NCBI GenBank assembly: GCA_027924585.1
Contig: BSBM01001922.1
Coordinates: forward strand, 124,001-188,000
Length of the DNA: 64,000 nucleotides
Direction: 5' to 3'
From: Larix kaempferi
Lineage: Eukaryota; Streptophyta; Pinopsida; Pinales; Pinaceae
Positions 22,748 to 35,078 of this stretch are shown here, piece by piece. Every line of letters begins with the position of its first letter. Positions within the stretch are counted from its first letter, which is position 1. Position numbers and translations under genes: made by a program. Under the pieces are notes generated by a model, which was given only the letters and a program-made list of their open reading frames with translations, was not told the origin of the DNA and did not search any database.

Positions 22748-24427
22748 ATAAAGGTTGATATCGGGAACCATACGGTTGATCGATGCATTGTTGATGAAGG
22801 TGCTTCTGTTAGTATCTTATCCGCTTATGCTTGGAGAGATTTGGGTTTCCCTACTATTATTCCAGCTGTTAATTGGCCGTTGACCTTCGATAGAAGACCT
22901 AGTGAACCGATCGGATTCCTCCGTCAGGCACCTGTTACCTTGGGTGGAAAAACAGTCTTAGTTGATTTTATGGTTCTAAAGGACCCTGTGGACTTTGATA
23001 TGATCCTTGGGCGTGATTACGTTTATGCTATGCATGCTGTGGTGTCTACGCTTTTTCGTGTGATGCATTTCCCTCATAACGAAAACATTGTCACCATCGA
23101 CCAGCTTGCATTCGTTGATCCTCCTTATTACCCATCTGTAGACCAGTCTGATCCCTCGTCATTAGGCACTACTATGTCACATGCGCCTCATGTGGCATAT
23201 TGTTCCTTGAGTTCAACTGCTACTGAGAAGAAGTCTCTGAGTTCATGCTTACCTTCTTGGGACTTGGTCCCAGCTTTTGACCAAGTGACACCTCCATCTG
23301 AATGTTTAGATATGTATTCTATCTGGGATGATATACTTCCTTCCGATGAAGTTTTCCTAGAGTCTATAGTACAGTCTGCCATTCATTTGGATGTTTATCC
23401 AGTCGCAGTCATGTCCAGCCCCGATTTGACCTTAAAGTTTGATCTTCCTACTGTTGAGTCTTTGGACTTTCCTATAGATCCGCAAATCGGTGTTCCTGCT
23501 GAGTTTGATTCTGCTTCTAGAATTTTCAACTCCCGTGATGATGAATTTGTTCCTGCAGATTCCATCATGTCCTTCAACTTTGATCTTCATCCTGAATTTG
23601 ATCTTGTTGATTGTAAGTCCTCAGGCTTGGGTACCATCGAGTCTTCATTTGAAAACTCTGCCTTGTTTATGCCTGCTGTTGATGATAGTGAAGTTGAAAG
23701 TATTTCTACCACAGTGACTTGTATCGGGTCTTCCTTTACATATGTTTTAGATATGATCCTGGTACTAATGTTTCTTGGAGACAGGATTCTTAGCTGGATG
23801 TATACTTGCTTATTGGTCCTTTTCGACACCTTGTGCGACTATATCAGGTATATTCAGAACCTTGCATATAGGTTTTGGCTTCCCCGCTGTTATGTTGCAT
23901 TTGAACCTTTTGCCATCCGAATTCGCCATAGGGTCGAACCTGTTGGATATTGGTGTGTTAGCCATCTCTTTATGCATTGTGCACCAGTCCGACAGCAGAG
24001 CCTACCTAACATGGGTCACCCTAGTCAGCACCCTTATGCCATTCTGGTGCCCATGCTGAGTTTTTCTCATAGGCTCGGGAGCCTTTTTAGATTTACCATG
24101 ATTTTGAGAAGAAGCCTCATATCTTTCTTCCTCACATATTTCTGGCCATCCCTGATAAGGCTCCCATCTTTGTGTTCAAATTGCATATGCATCTATTATG
24201 ATCCCGCTTGCGCTAATGAGCCTGAAGCCGGCTTCCACGCTTTTAGCCCGTTGTATAAGCCTCCATCTCTGATCTCATTTTCGCTAAGCCCTGTATCATT
24301 TTGCCTTTTCAATTTGACACCTTTTACCTGGAGGAGACACACCTTGAGTGTACTTATCTTGCTCATGTTCCTTGCATTAGGCATAGCTTTGTTCCATGCG
24401 CTTGGAGCTAGTTTTGCATGTCCTTGA
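22748..24427 (+). CDS. Protease-like extension after the UAG, array unit 3
   Basis: The frame is open to 24427. Unit-specific changes are Asn to Thr just after the DEGAS region, Val to Ile near 23842 and Arg to Trp near 23876. Val after LPSDE is shared with unit 2. As before there is no ATG before the protease active site. Confidence 0.68.
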   Translation: MKVDIGNHTVDRCIVDEGASVSILSAYAWRDLGFPTIIPAVNWPLTFDRRPSEPIGFLRQAPVTLGGKTVLVDFMVLKDPVDFDMILGRDYVYAMHAVVSTLFRVMHFPHNENIVTIDQLAFVDPPYYPSVDQSDPSSLGTTMSHAPHVAYCSLSSTATEKKSLSSCLPSWDLVPAFDQVTPPSECLDMYSIWDDILPSDEVFLESIVQSAIHLDVYPVAVMSSPDLTLKFDLPTVESLDFPIDPQIGVPAEFDSASRIFNSRDDEFVPADSIMSFNFDLHPEFDLVDCKSSGLGTIESSFENSALFMPAVDDSEVESISTTVTCIGSSFTYVLDMILVLMFLGDRILSWMYTCLLVLFDTLCDYIRYIQNLAYRFWLPRCYVAFEPFAIRIRHRVEPVGYWCVSHLFMHCAPVRQQSLPNMGHPSQHPYAILVPMLSFSHRLGSLFRFTMILRRSLISFFLTYFWPSLIRLPSLCSNCICIYYDPACANEPEAGFHAFSPLYKPPSLISFSLSPVSFCLFNLTPFTWRRHTLSVLILLMFLALGIALFHALGASFACP

Positions 24428-26572
24428 CACTCGTCTCCTCCCATTGCGAGCATTCTTCTACCTTTACTTCGAGCTCGTTAAAAACAGTAAGTAGGTTACG
24501 AGCATTTCTTCCACCTTTCCTTCGAGCATTTCTTCCACCTTTCGTTCGAGCTCGTTAAAAACAGTAAGGAGGCTACGAGCATTCTTCTACCTTCACTTTG
24601 AGCTCGTTAAAAACAGTAAGTAGGTTATGAGCATTTCTTTCATCTTCACTTCGAGCTTGTTAAAAACAGTAAGGAAGTTGTGAGCATTTTCCTATCTCCT
24701 TTGAGCTCGTTAAAAACAGTAAGGAGGTCATGAGTTTACTTTTCCGGACTCGTTAAACCTTTACGGAAAAGATACCTATGGAGTTCTTTTAAGCCCTTTT
24801 CAGACTCCTTAAATAGGAAAAGTTTGCCGAGCATAGTTGTCTTTTCGGGCTCGTTAAAATAAGTGAACCGACATCCACTTAGGTATAGAATTACCCCTTT
24901 TCCGGGCCTTGGTGGATAATTTACGGAAAAGGTATACTCTAGGTATACTCTTGTATGCGCTAGAAGAGTTCTTCTTCCATCATTTTACACTTTTTCGGGG
25001 AAGGAGACTAACTTTACGAAAAAGGACCTTTGGAGTCGTCTTTAGGGTTTTCAGACTCTCTAAACATGAAAATACCAAGCGAGCACATACCAATCCGGGC
25101 TCGATATAAAATCCACGGATAAGTGTCTAGAGGACTGTTTAAGTTTTTCAACTCTATAAGCAAGAAAACACCGCCGAGCACAGACCAATCCGGGCTCGAT
25201 ATAAAATCCACGGATAGGTGTATGGAGTTTTCTTCTAGGTTTTTCAGACTCCTTAAATATGAAAATACCGTCGAGCATGCTTTAGTTCTTTGTCAAGCTC
25301 GTTAAAAAATGAAAAAGGAAATGGAAGGGAAGAATGTCAAAATATCTTTCAATATGATGGCAGCAAGTCAACTATCTCCTTGAACAAAGCACCTGTTTTG
25401 AGTCTATCAAACAAGTTGGGTTCTAGCATTGGCCTTAGGGTAAACTTGATCTCAGAGTTCCTACTCCTCCATTTGGTTAGTTTTCCACTCATATGGAGAA
25501 TCTGTTAATGTCTCCTACATTGCAGACTTGCATCGTGGTCCCTTTGTGTTCAAAGCTGCCTAAGTCACTCTTGTGTCGTGCTCACTGTTCAAGGATACAA
25601 CCTGTGTCGGCCATTCTGCAGTTGCCTTGACCTCATGTGTCGGCCATTCCTTGGTGTCAGTATGTTTCATCATGTGTTTAGTCCTACTCCAAATCAGCTC
25701 ATACCTTTTGAGTGTCCCTCGTGTTGGATGATGGAGGATGCATTAAGGCCTCCCTTCCAACGGACTTCTTCCCATCGACTTCAACTCATTGTGCTCTGGG
25801 AATGAAGTTTAGAGTTTCGGTTAGTACCTTGGGGATTGCAGTCATTAGTGGCAGTTTCCCTTGCTATTGGATAGATGGGAATACATCAATGTCTCCTATC
25901 CGATGGATTCTTCAAGTGTTCGACGGCAAGACCATCTATTCGCACTTGTCGAATGTACTAGGTACCTTGGGTTCCATTTTCATTATTGGTGGACACCCTC
26001 GCGTTTGTTAACGGTATACATCAATGACCGGTAATCAAACGATACCTCCCATGTTCGACAACAGCTCATTTATTCGCATGGATAGGTTTGTACCTTGGGT
26101 TGTTTTTGGATGAAGACCTTGGGATCCTCGATAGCATCACCTCATTTATGTTATCGCCCAAGTTGCGCAAGAATGAGCCCCACTCCTTTTGGCTCTTGAT
26201 GAGACATAGATCCAGCTTGTTCTCTATGGCTATGTTCTCCAGTTTTGACATAGATCCACCTTGTATTTATGTGGCTATGTTTCGACTTATGTTCCTCATG
26301 GATCCACGCTTGTATTTTAGTGGCCATGATATATGCATCAGTATTTTGGATCATTATTGTATCCTCTTGGAGATCATGTTCCACCATTTGAACATGGACA
26401 GTTACCCCATGGATAAGTTTGTCTGACATTGCCTTTTCTTTCAGGTACTTCATTTGAGCCTATCATTCTTGGTTTCTCCGTTCCTCCACGATTCAACTCT
26501 TTTTTATTTTTTATAATGTATTTCGGCCATCGTTTCCCGTACTCCCTCTGACCTCATACATTAGGGGGCATC

Positions 26573-27628
26573 TGTTATAGCTTGAAATGACACCTCTCCG
26601 TCCATGACGAAACTTGTTTCCCTTGGTCGCATGACGACACTTCTTGAGATCAAGTTCAGTCACACAACAGGACAATTGTGGATGGAGGAGTCATTTGGGA
26701 CACTAAAAATGGTTGAAATTACCTCATTCTTGACCCATTTGATGTATATGACCCTTAGGAACATTTTTCCAGACCAAACCATCTCCTGAAAATGAGCAGA
26801 AAAGCCTGTTTTTGGCCATTTTTCACTATGAGCGCGACTCTACTGTTATAATAGTAGCGTGTGTACGCGACTTTGTCTCATTTAAAGTAGCGCCCATTGC
26901 CATATGTACGCGACTTTGTATACTGTAGAGTAGGGTACACTCTTGTTTTGGTCAAAATCTCGAAATTCGAGTAAGTTAAGTTGGTTGGGAAACCTCTTGA
27001 GTGGTTATAACTTCTTTTCCTCTTCCTCATTGATTATATAAGGAGGGTAGAAGGGCCATGTGGGAAGAGCAAGCCTAATTGCAAAGTTATGCTGGAGGAA
27101 TGGAGACCCTCATCCCCCTCTCTTGTGCTTCAGTTTTGGTAAACCCTAGTACAATTGCTTAGAGGCTGGGATCCTTGGAGAACGGAAGCAGGAGACCTTG
27201 AATCTAGGTTTCGTGAAGTGCCAAGCTTGAAGGAAGGTATAATTGTATGTACTTGCTTTCATTCATTAATAAAGATCAGACGTTCTTCTCTTTCCAAATA
27301 TGACCTATTAATGTGTCTTAAGATTTGATCACTGTTTGATTATAGTTTGATGTCTCTTTCCATTATAGATATCAGTATTATATATGTAGTCAAATGTATT
27401 TGAGAAAGGTATCAAGTTGTTTTGCAGGTCTGGCAATTGCAACACTGGATAAGCATTGAAGAGCGAGGGAGGAAAAGCTAGGATCAACCTTCTGAATAAG
27501 GTGCCTACATCTCTAAACCCTAATCTCTTCATTTATTAGTTATACTTGCAGAATGCTTGTAAGTCTATCTTTATCACCGTAAGTTGGTAGTTTCTCCCCT
27601 GAACTATAGGTGCATTTTCCCCACAACA
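26573..27628 (+). repeat. LTR 4, right end of the array
   Basis: The outer LTR, followed not by a primer site but by minus-strand gag sequence of element A. It carries a private double change at about 27434-27435. The adjoining GTTTT (27629-27633) is the probable right target duplication; its left partner is outside the window. Confidence 0.92.
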
Positions 27629-29420
27629 GTTTTGCTGGCCTTGTTAGCACGGGTTGTTTTGGTTTTGCTGCGGACTCTGTTGGGCGTATACTTTCCCTTG
27701 GGCAGTAGGTGGGTTCTGGGGTTGTGCAGGTGCAGGAGCAGGCTGCGGTGGATAGTAAGTAAGGGGAGGCTGCGCAGGTGCTGATCCTTGTGGGGGTTGC
27801 TGATACGTCTGCGGAGCGGGTTGTGGGTTTGCCGCAGGGGCTGCCTGTGGTGGGTAATAAGCATGTTGGGCTTGAGAGGACACAGGAGCTGGTGCAGCTT
27901 GCGGGTGGTAATAGAGCTGAGGTGCGACCAGGGGGGCGTAAGCGGGGGATGCATGACCAAAGCACTAAGGTGGACATGAGGGTCCGTGGGAATGGTGGTG
28001 ATGTGCCATGGGAGCATACGAATTGGTTGATCCAGACTATGATGTAGCCCACGAAAGGTCGGGGCCATGGCTAGGACGTGCTATAGAAAAGGGTTGGGGA
28101 TGCGAGGCAATATGGCCAATGATGTCGTCTGCGGCATGCGATGCCCCTGGTGCATCATGTTGGGAGGAATCGCCGCGAGGGGCGTTAGCTATGATGGTAT
28201 ATAGATAACCCGATTGGGCATAAATGAGGTCAAATTGCTGGGATTTGAGGATGGCCTCTTCTTCAGACTAGGGTCGTTCGGATTCCACATCCTTGGAAAT
28301 TATAGAAAGGAGGGATTTTAGAAACCAATATAAGAAGATACGGTCGTCTAACTTGATTTTGCAGAGGTTGCGGCGTCGACGCCACTCATGAATGTGGTCA
28401 GTGATGTGGGTAGCCATGTTCTGTCTGCAAGACAGTAGGATCTCAACTACTGCATCATAGCAGACAGGTAACTGAAAGAACTGCAGGAAGGTCAAGGCAA
28501 GGTAAGTAAAGGTGGCAAGGGTCCCATGGGGTTGCTCAATGTACCACTTAATTGCAGAGCCAGTGAGGGTATGCTATAATAGACGGAGGCGAACAGAGTT
28601 GTCCACTATGGAGTTGGAGGAACACCATGGATGGAAGGACACAATATGGTTCTGGGGGTCCTCACTTGCCTTGCCTTCAAACTTAGGGATGTCGGAGGGA
28701 AGCTTGGTCGGCATGTGAGGCCACGCAGGGTCGTGTTTGATGGGATCATTAGTCAGTCTAGTTAGGTCAGGAAGGTTGAGGCTAGCCATGAATGGAAAAC
28801 TAGTAGAATGATGTGACATACTAGTGGGTTAGACCATGGTGGGGCCAATGCCCCCAAGTGGAGGGGTTGGGTTCGAGATGTTTCTTCCAAGTGGAGGAAC
28901 GAAATTGGTATGGGACAGTCCTTCACCGCCAAGGGTAGGGTGAGTCACTGATGGCGTCGGAATGGGTATGCCAGCTACTGGAATGGGTGCAGTGATCGAA
29001 ATGGTAGATGTCGGCCCCATCGAGGGCATACCCAAAGCAGTTGTGGTAGCTGGTGTGGTGGTGGATGCTCCACCAATGGTCCCTACAAAGAAAGGGGTGG
29101 AAGTCACGCCAGCCATGGGGCTGGTTGGTGCAGTGTAAATGGGGTTCTCGGACTCTGCCTTAGAATCAAAGATAAAATAAGGGGCGTCTAGCTCGGGTGA
29201 CGGAGTTCTATGTTGTTGACGAGTGGAGTCAAGTGACAAGGCTTGAGATCTATGATGAGTGGTATCAAGTGATGAAGATCTATGTTTGTGACGGGTGGTG
29301 TCAAGTGAACCGTACTGTGGGGGCTTGCCCCAGAGGCACCGAGAATGTCACGGGGACTCAATGGTGACAGATGGTGTCAAATAGCTAGGGGTTGTGTTGA
29401 GTGAAAAACAACTCAAAAAC
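27629..29420 (-). pseudogene. Broken gag of element A
   Basis: From the right it shows an N-terminal Ser/Thr/Pro-rich region (28829-29239), the capsid start (SLNLPDLTRLTND and DIPKFEGK, 28574-28819), the capsid body with FLQFFQL and HIHEWRRRRNLCKIK (28268-28495), then a Pro/Gln/Ala-rich linker (27644-27883). Stops and frame changes separate these parts. The array removed what followed. In element B the next parts are a zinc knuckle and the protease. The true start codon is not clear. Confidence 0.75.
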
Positions 29421-31294
29421 CCTGATGCAACCGAGTGTGCAGAAGAGGAGCTCAAAAAATATGGCACTCAGGCCAACAACCAACTCAAAACACTTACTGT
29501 AACAGCTATGCTACAATAAGTGGAGTATCAACAAAAATGGTCAGAATACCAACAAGCAGTAGGTTTCCTAAAAAATAAAAATAGTGGACTCGCTAGACCA
29601 AAAGGAGGTAAGGGAGCATACAAACACCTAGCTAAATAGTATTCTGACTCAACTAGACATATCCTCTGCAAGGTGATGAAATCCAAGTCAGACAATATGG
29701 ATAGTAGAGCCAAGTGGCTAAAGATATCCCCCTACTGGCAGGGACACCGGGTAGTTAATCCTAGAAGAAAGACAACTAAGATACCCCGTTCATGACACGT
29801 CCAGAAAAGGTGAATCTGCCATTTGGTTCTATCACCGCGGTATCCCCATACGGGTGATACCCCGAGAACTGTGAATGGTAGCCTTCGGTTATTGAATGGA
29901 GTGCGGTATTCCACTCAGGCCTCCGGAACTAGTCTGGTGACTTCAACCCTCCTAGGGGAGAGGCCCTCTGATAAACTGGTTGTGACCGTGCCAAAAAATA
30001 CTAGGGGATTTTGGTTCCCTAATGGACAACAACTATGTCTCAAGTGTAAGCAACCGAGGGGTGTTATTTGGATGCCTATCCCCCCGATCCTACCTAACTA
30101 CAAAAATTCTTATGTGTTCCCCAAGTGGTGTTAGGATGTTGGTTGTGTTAAGTAGTTTTTTAAGGCTCACTTGAATTAGGTGATAGAGTGTGTGCATGTG
30201 AGATGATGAACCCAAGTAAAAGTGCCACGGGGTGGGCAACTTGCTAACTAAAAATAACAATACTGAATGTAAACTTTGAAATGTAAAATTTTCTCTTTTT
30301 CACTTAAAATGCTGAAATTTAAAAAATATTCTGTAAATGGAACACAAATAATACTGTAGAAAAGGCTGTAGGGAAGGATGGCTGCAGGTAGGATAGATGG
30401 TTGTTCAAGTGCAGAAAATATTGCAGCAAAGTGCTGGGTTCAAAACAGGAAAAAGTGCAGAAAACAGACCGCGGGTCTGTGGCAAATCTGGGCGGTCGGA
30501 CCGTGGGCAATAGCTCAACAGTCGCGGACAGGTTGCGGGATTTTGGCCGAAAGATGCAGTTGGGCTGCTGGAAACAGGTCGAAAGCCGCAGGCGGGTTGC
30601 AGAAAAATGGCTAAAAGCCGCAAACGAGACGCGGGAAAATGGCCTAAAAGCGCCGGCGGGTTGCAGAAAAATGGCTGAAAGCCGCAGGCAGGACGCGGTA
30701 AAATGGCTTAAAGACGCCGGTGGGTTGCAGAAAAATGGCTGAAAGCTGCGGGCAGGATGCAGGAAAATGGCTTAAAGACGCTGACGGGTTTCAGAAAAAT
30801 GGCTGAAAGCCACAGGCAGGAGGCAGGAAAATGGCCTAAAGACGCCGGCAGGTTGCAGAAAGATGGATGAAACCCACAGGCAGGATGCAGGAAAATGGCC
30901 TCAAGACGCCGATGGGTTGTAGAAAAATGGCTGAAAACTGTAGGTGGGACGCCGGAAAATGGCCTAAAGACGCCGGCGGGTTGCAGAAAAATGGCTGAAA
31001 GCTGCAGGCAGGATGCGGGAAAATGGTTAACAACCGTTGTCGGATCACACCAAACAAGCTACTAGCCATGGTCGGATCACAGGTAACAGACTGGAATCCA
31101 CCGACAGGGCGCCGGAAACAGTCTGAGAGCCGCGGTCAGATCGCAGGTAAATAACTGAAAGACACAATCAGAATGCAACTGCAGGGGGTAAAAGACGCAG
31201 TTTATAGCAACCGAAAGGAAAAAAAGAAAATATTGCAGAAAATTGAAAACGCTTAAAACTATTAAAACTATAACCAGAAATTCAAAGGAACACT
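29421..31294 (-). other. Leader of element A
   Basis: Between primer site and gag, containing the 64-bp minisatellite (30577-31024). A plus-strand open frame at 29823-30134 is shared with element B but is simply part of a nearly identical leader, so it is not called as a gene. Confidence 0.6.
30577..31024 (-). repeat. 64-bp leader minisatellite, about 7 units
   Basis: On the plus strand, units begin GGCCTAAA or GGCTTAAA at 30641, 30705, 30769, 30833, 30897 and 30961, an exact 64-bp period, with a partial unit before. Each holds TTGCAGAAAAATGGCTGAAA. 64 is not a multiple of three, so it does not code for a repeat protein. Element B has the same array with fewer units. Confidence 0.9.
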
Positions 31295-31307
31295 AGGGGA
31301 GTCACCA
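31295..31307 (-). other. Degenerate primer-binding site of element A
   Basis: On the minus strand TGGTGACTCCCCT, two or so changes from TGGCGACTCCGCT in element B. It lies four bases from the LTR end. Confidence 0.55.
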
Positions 31308-31311
31308 AAAT

Positions 31312-32085
31312 TGTAGCTAGGGTTTTCACCCTAGCTTGTGCAAATGAGCACCTACTAAGGAGAATGGAATACTTAGTAGCAGTTCAATAAACAGTAAATT
31401 AAAGTAATAAAACAATACGAATTCTAAACTAGCATGAGCATTAATAAACATAACAAAAACATGGAAATATGGTGAAGATCTTTCTTTTTTGTATTAAAAT
31501 GTTACCTTAGGTTTAGAGGTTGGTGAAGTTCTTGTAATAGTCCAAGAGGGTTGCTACAAACTCTAGCTTTGCTCCTTCTCTTTCTCCAAAGGGTTGGAAA
31601 TGGGCCAAAAGGGGCACTTAAGGGTGAAAGTAGCTCAAGGGTGAGCTAGGGTTTCGAGAGTGATTTTGGCAGAGTAAGGGTGTATTTTACTATGGATATG
31701 AAATGAGGGGCCTCCATCACCTATTTATAGGTTTTTAGTGGTGGAGTGTTGGCCCATGGTTTTGGGAACCATATGGTTTAGGTCAGCTGTATAGGGTTTT
31801 TTCCTCCTTTTTCCCTCTTTTTCCTCTTTTTAAAAATTTTTTATTCCCTTTTTAGAGGGTTTTTGCTATTTTGGAGGAATTTTGGATTATTTTGGGGGGG
31901 AAAGGGGTTTTTTGCCCTTTTAGAGGCTTTTTTAATGGTTTTGTGGCCTTTCGGAGGCTTTTTGGGCCTTTTGGAGGCTTTTTAATGGGATTTTAAGGTT
32001 CTGGAGGTAATTATGGTAGGAAATATGGACAAATGAGTCATTTAATGGGGTAAATGAGGTAGTAAGCACTTTTTGGGTGTTAACA
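31312..32085 (-). repeat. 5' LTR of element A (774 bp)
   Basis: On the minus strand it runs TGTTAACACCC... to ...CCTAGCTACA. A TATAAATAG box lies at 31721-31729 (minus). The end next to the primer site forms a perfect 8-bp hairpin (31316-31335, arms GCTAGGGT/ACCCTAGC). It matches the LTR of element B, with small indels. Confidence 0.88.
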
Positions 32086-33942
32086 GTTAGTGTGAACCCA
32101 TTTTCAAGTGGAGGTTTCACGATAGGTATCATATCTACGACTTACATTCCATATTTTAACCCGCATGCCTCTATGCCTATGCCCTCGAACGCTTATATGA
32201 TTTCGAATTTTCCTTATGTCTCTATTTCATCGATTCCATTGAGTGGGAACATACCATTTTCATACGGCCTGCACTCGTCTAGTTTTCCTTCCTCGAGTGG
32301 TTATATGGGACCCCATTCTTATGGAGGTCATTATTATGGCTTTTCAACTAGTCCTAACTATTATCCCAATCCTTCCTATGGAATCCTTGCTATGCATGTG
32401 CCTATGTATTCCAACATGGGCCAATTCAGAGGAGGTTATCATCCTTATGATTAGGGTCATGGATTTTACCATATTTCATCGGCACCTCAGGTGTCAACTT
32501 CGATGTACACAGTCCCACCATCCAGTTCGCAAAGTCAGTCTCTTTCGGGAGCTTATAATCAATCCTCACAACCTCAGCTCCCTTTTCTTGCTAGGTTAAA
32601 TTTACCCGATCTTCCAAACCTCACGAATGATTCGGTGTGTCATGACACTACATGGCCTCCAGTCCCCACCAAGATACCTTCCGACGTTCCAAATTTTGAG
32701 GGGAAGAAGGGTGATGATCCAGGTGATCACGTCACCACTTTCCATTTATGGTGCTCCTCGAATTCCTTGAAGCACGAATCTATTCATTTGACTATATTTC
32801 AACACACCCTCATGGGGGCAACAATAAAATGGTATGTCGAGTTACCTAGGGGCACATATAGGGGTTTCAATGATTTAGCTTTGGTTTTCCTAGATCACTT
32901 TCAATTTCTGGTTCGTTATGATATTGGTGTTAATATTTTGTCCACCTTTCGTTAGGACAAAGCCAAACATATCTTTGATCATATTCAAGAGTGGCGTCGA
33001 CGAAAGAGGCTAGTGAAATCCAACATTCCTCCAGATTTTTTGTTGGAATGGTTGCTCAAGTCTTTGCTCACTTACATTTAAAAGGATGTCTCGTTATCTG
33101 GAATTATGACTGAGGAGAAATCCATTTTTAAATCCCAATAGCTAGACCTAGTCTTTGCTCAATCTGGCATTTTGTACGACATTATAACTGATGCGCTAAG
33201 ATCATGACATGAGCCCAAGCCTGTTCCTGCACCACATGCCAATGGTATTGTTGGTTTCACAAGTACTCATCCTGTAGGTTTGGTTTCGAATCAGATGCAC
33301 AATATGTCTATTATACAATATACCCCTGGACAGGCTCACACCTCATTCGTTTCCACCCAGTCGTCCGATGCTCACTCTATACAATCGGAGAACCCATTAG
33401 GTAACCAACAACCTGGTGGGAAGAAAAAGTGGAAAAATAATTGTAGGGGTGGGAAAAATAGGAACAATAACCCTAATAAAGAGAATGCCAAACCTCCTCG
33501 GGATGGAGGAAATGCTCGTGGGGACCACAAACCTAGACGTAAGTGAAGTTTCCTTGTAAGCTTTGCATGGAAGATCACCTTCCACATTTGTGTCCTCATA
33601 TCGAAGAAGCTTTGAAGCACCTTACACAGAGCCCAGCTGTGCTGAAGGATCCCCTTCCTCATAATCAAAATATGACTTCGATTGCTTCCATCGCCGGTAG
33701 TGGGACTTATGAAACTTCGACATCCTCTACCCATGCCAGCGGTTTTGGATGCGTTAACATGGTTAAATCGGAGGTTAGTGTTGCTACTCGCTCACGTGAT
33801 TATGAAGCTCCACAACCTTCATTCGGGAATGAGCCCCCTCCACCTAAGAATCCATTGCATATCGAGAAGCCCAACTCTATGCCACAGATACCGAAAGGTG
33901 TTCTCAAGCACTTGACACACAATCCAAATGTTCGAGCCATCT
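32086..33942 (+). pseudogene. Broken gag of element C
   Basis: A Tyr/Ser/Pro-rich N part (to 32454) is followed by the capsid (32491-32955: LPDLPNLTND, PNFEGKKGDDPGDHVTTFHL, WYVELP). Then stops, a basic tract (33400-33540) and one zinc knuckle (33555-33593, CKLCMEDHLPHLC) with CX2CX3HX4C spacing. At least four stops or frame changes occur. It supplied the virus-like particle and RNA binding in the ancestor. Confidence 0.82.
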
Positions 33943-33944
33943 AG

Positions 33945-34552
33945 AACTATTCAATTATGGAATATCTGGTCCAGACTCCGTGTGCTATGTCAGCTCTCAA
34001 GGTTCTCCAGGATTTTCCTTTACAAAGGACTTCCCTTTTATGTGCTTTGGGAATCCAGGATCAATGTAGCCCGAATAATATCAAGTTCGACACTACTGAT
34101 GTTCAGCCTCGGTTTCCCTATCATGTGGCTTTTCAATTCCATGTTAGGTGCCTACAAAAGGTCATTAAGCGTACTGTGGTTGATGAAGGTGCTTCCACTT
34201 CAATAATGTCATTAGGTTGTTGGAAGGCTCTAGGTTCCCCTCCATTGTCAAAATATATGACCATTCTTACTGCATTTGATGGTCATTCGTTCAGGCCGCA
34301 TGGTATTATCCCCTCCCTTGAGGTCCACTTGGGTGGGAAGACCGTGCTAATAGAGTTCGAGGTAGTTGATGTGCCCGTCGACTACAACCTTTTACTGGGT
34401 CGGAATTGGATCTATGCTATGAGAGTGATCGTGTACTCTGTTTTTAGAGTTATTTGCTTTCCTCACGAAGGAAAGATTGTGACTGTCAATCGGATAGAAT
34501 TTACTAGTTCGAGTCCCGTAGCATCATCAGGAACTGAAGTTCCTCAGATTTA
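33945..34552 (+). pseudogene. Protease (PRO) region of element C
   Basis: Open for about 200 codons from 33957. It contains VVDEGASTSIMS, then LGGKTVLIEFEVV, LLLGRNWIYAMR and FPHEGKIVTV. This is the retropepsin fold order with D-E-G in place of the usual D-T/S-G. It ends at a stop at 34551. Confidence 0.8.
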
Positions 34553-35078
34553 AAATTCTCAACCGACAACTAGAAATATTGGTGTAGGATTGTATTCCTC
34601 TTTGATGGGATCTTTCAACTTTGTTGCACCAATCTCCTTTATAGGATCTGTCTTTGATAATGCTCCTCCCTCACCGCATAATGTACCGTTCCGGACATCA
34701 TATTTTAGTGATCCGTGGAATTTACCTTCCACGAGTTCCTCATTTGGAGACATTTCGCACATCGGGATGGCCATGCCCTTTTCTGCAACCAAGCTTACTT
34801 ACCGTGAGATTCAACAAGCCACTACAGAGCTGGATCTCTCCTCTTCACGAACAAAAGAAGACGATCCCGTTATGCTTCCCACGTGAACAGTCGACTCATC
34901 TTGCTTGCATGATTTCCTTGATGGTACTTTTCCTTCAGATGAATCTATTATCAAGGCCATGTATGATAGTGATAAGCCTTGGGAATATCTCCATCATCGA
35001 TCTTATTTTCTTCCCAACCTTGACCTTATTGAGTAGGAGGAGTTTCGGTCGACTCTTGTAGAGAAGGTTGGTCACCCT
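34553..35078 (+). pseudogene. PRO-RT spacer of element C
   Basis: Translated in pieces, it holds a Ser/Pro-rich segment and then FPSDESIIKAM and HHRSYFLP. These two motifs recur between PRO and RT positions in elements B and F, so the spacer is a conserved part of the polyprotein. No zinc knuckle is present here, unlike element B. Confidence 0.65.

Larger units (their letters stand above)
19446..26572 (+). mobile_element. Internal region of array unit 3
   Basis: A complete 7,127-bp internal region with primer site 19449-19466, leader hairpins 19664-19779, coding part 21497-24427, minisatellite 24448-24731 and polypurine tract 26563-26570. Confidence 0.9.
1..27628 (+). mobile_element. Tandem head-to-tail array of a non-autonomous Tat-like LTR retrotransposon (8,183-bp period)
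   Basis: The same 8,183-bp unit recurs with the same order: LTR, primer-binding site, leader, Gag-like ORF, protease-like frame, 3' minisatellite, polypurine tract, LTR. Four LTRs and three full internal regions are present, plus the 3' end of another internal region at the left edge. Adjacent units share one LTR with no host DNA or target duplication between them. That is the structure expected from unequal recombination between LTRs. Units differ by scattered single-base changes and one-base indels, so they are not literal copies of one read. The left end lies outside the window. The right end (27628) abuts the gag of a minus-strand element whose uninterrupted counterpart is seen near 46278. 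No RT, RNase H or integrase is encoded, so mobility would have needed a helper element. Confidence 0.95.
27629..32085 (-). mobile_element. Element A: 5' part of a Ty3/gypsy element, split by the array
   Basis: It reads on the minus strand: LTR (31312-32085), degenerate primer site, leader with a 64-bp minisatellite, then gag. It matches element B (46278-50573) throughout, with B showing the sequence uninterrupted across the array insertion point. The rest of A lies left of the window beyond the array. A itself is inserted into the gag of element C; GTTAG (32086-32090) is its right target duplication. Confidence 0.85.

Noticed and set aside
27778-28047. Plus-strand Gly/Val-rich open frames opposite the gag linker of element A
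   Set aside because: They are antisense shadows of a Pro/Gln/Ala-rich minus-strand coding region.
29823-30134. Plus-strand open frame shared with 48449-48772, antisense to the leaders of elements A and B
   Set aside because: The DNA itself is nearly identical between the two copies, the N-terminal halves differ by a frame change, and the product matches no family. Shared ancestry explains the similarity.
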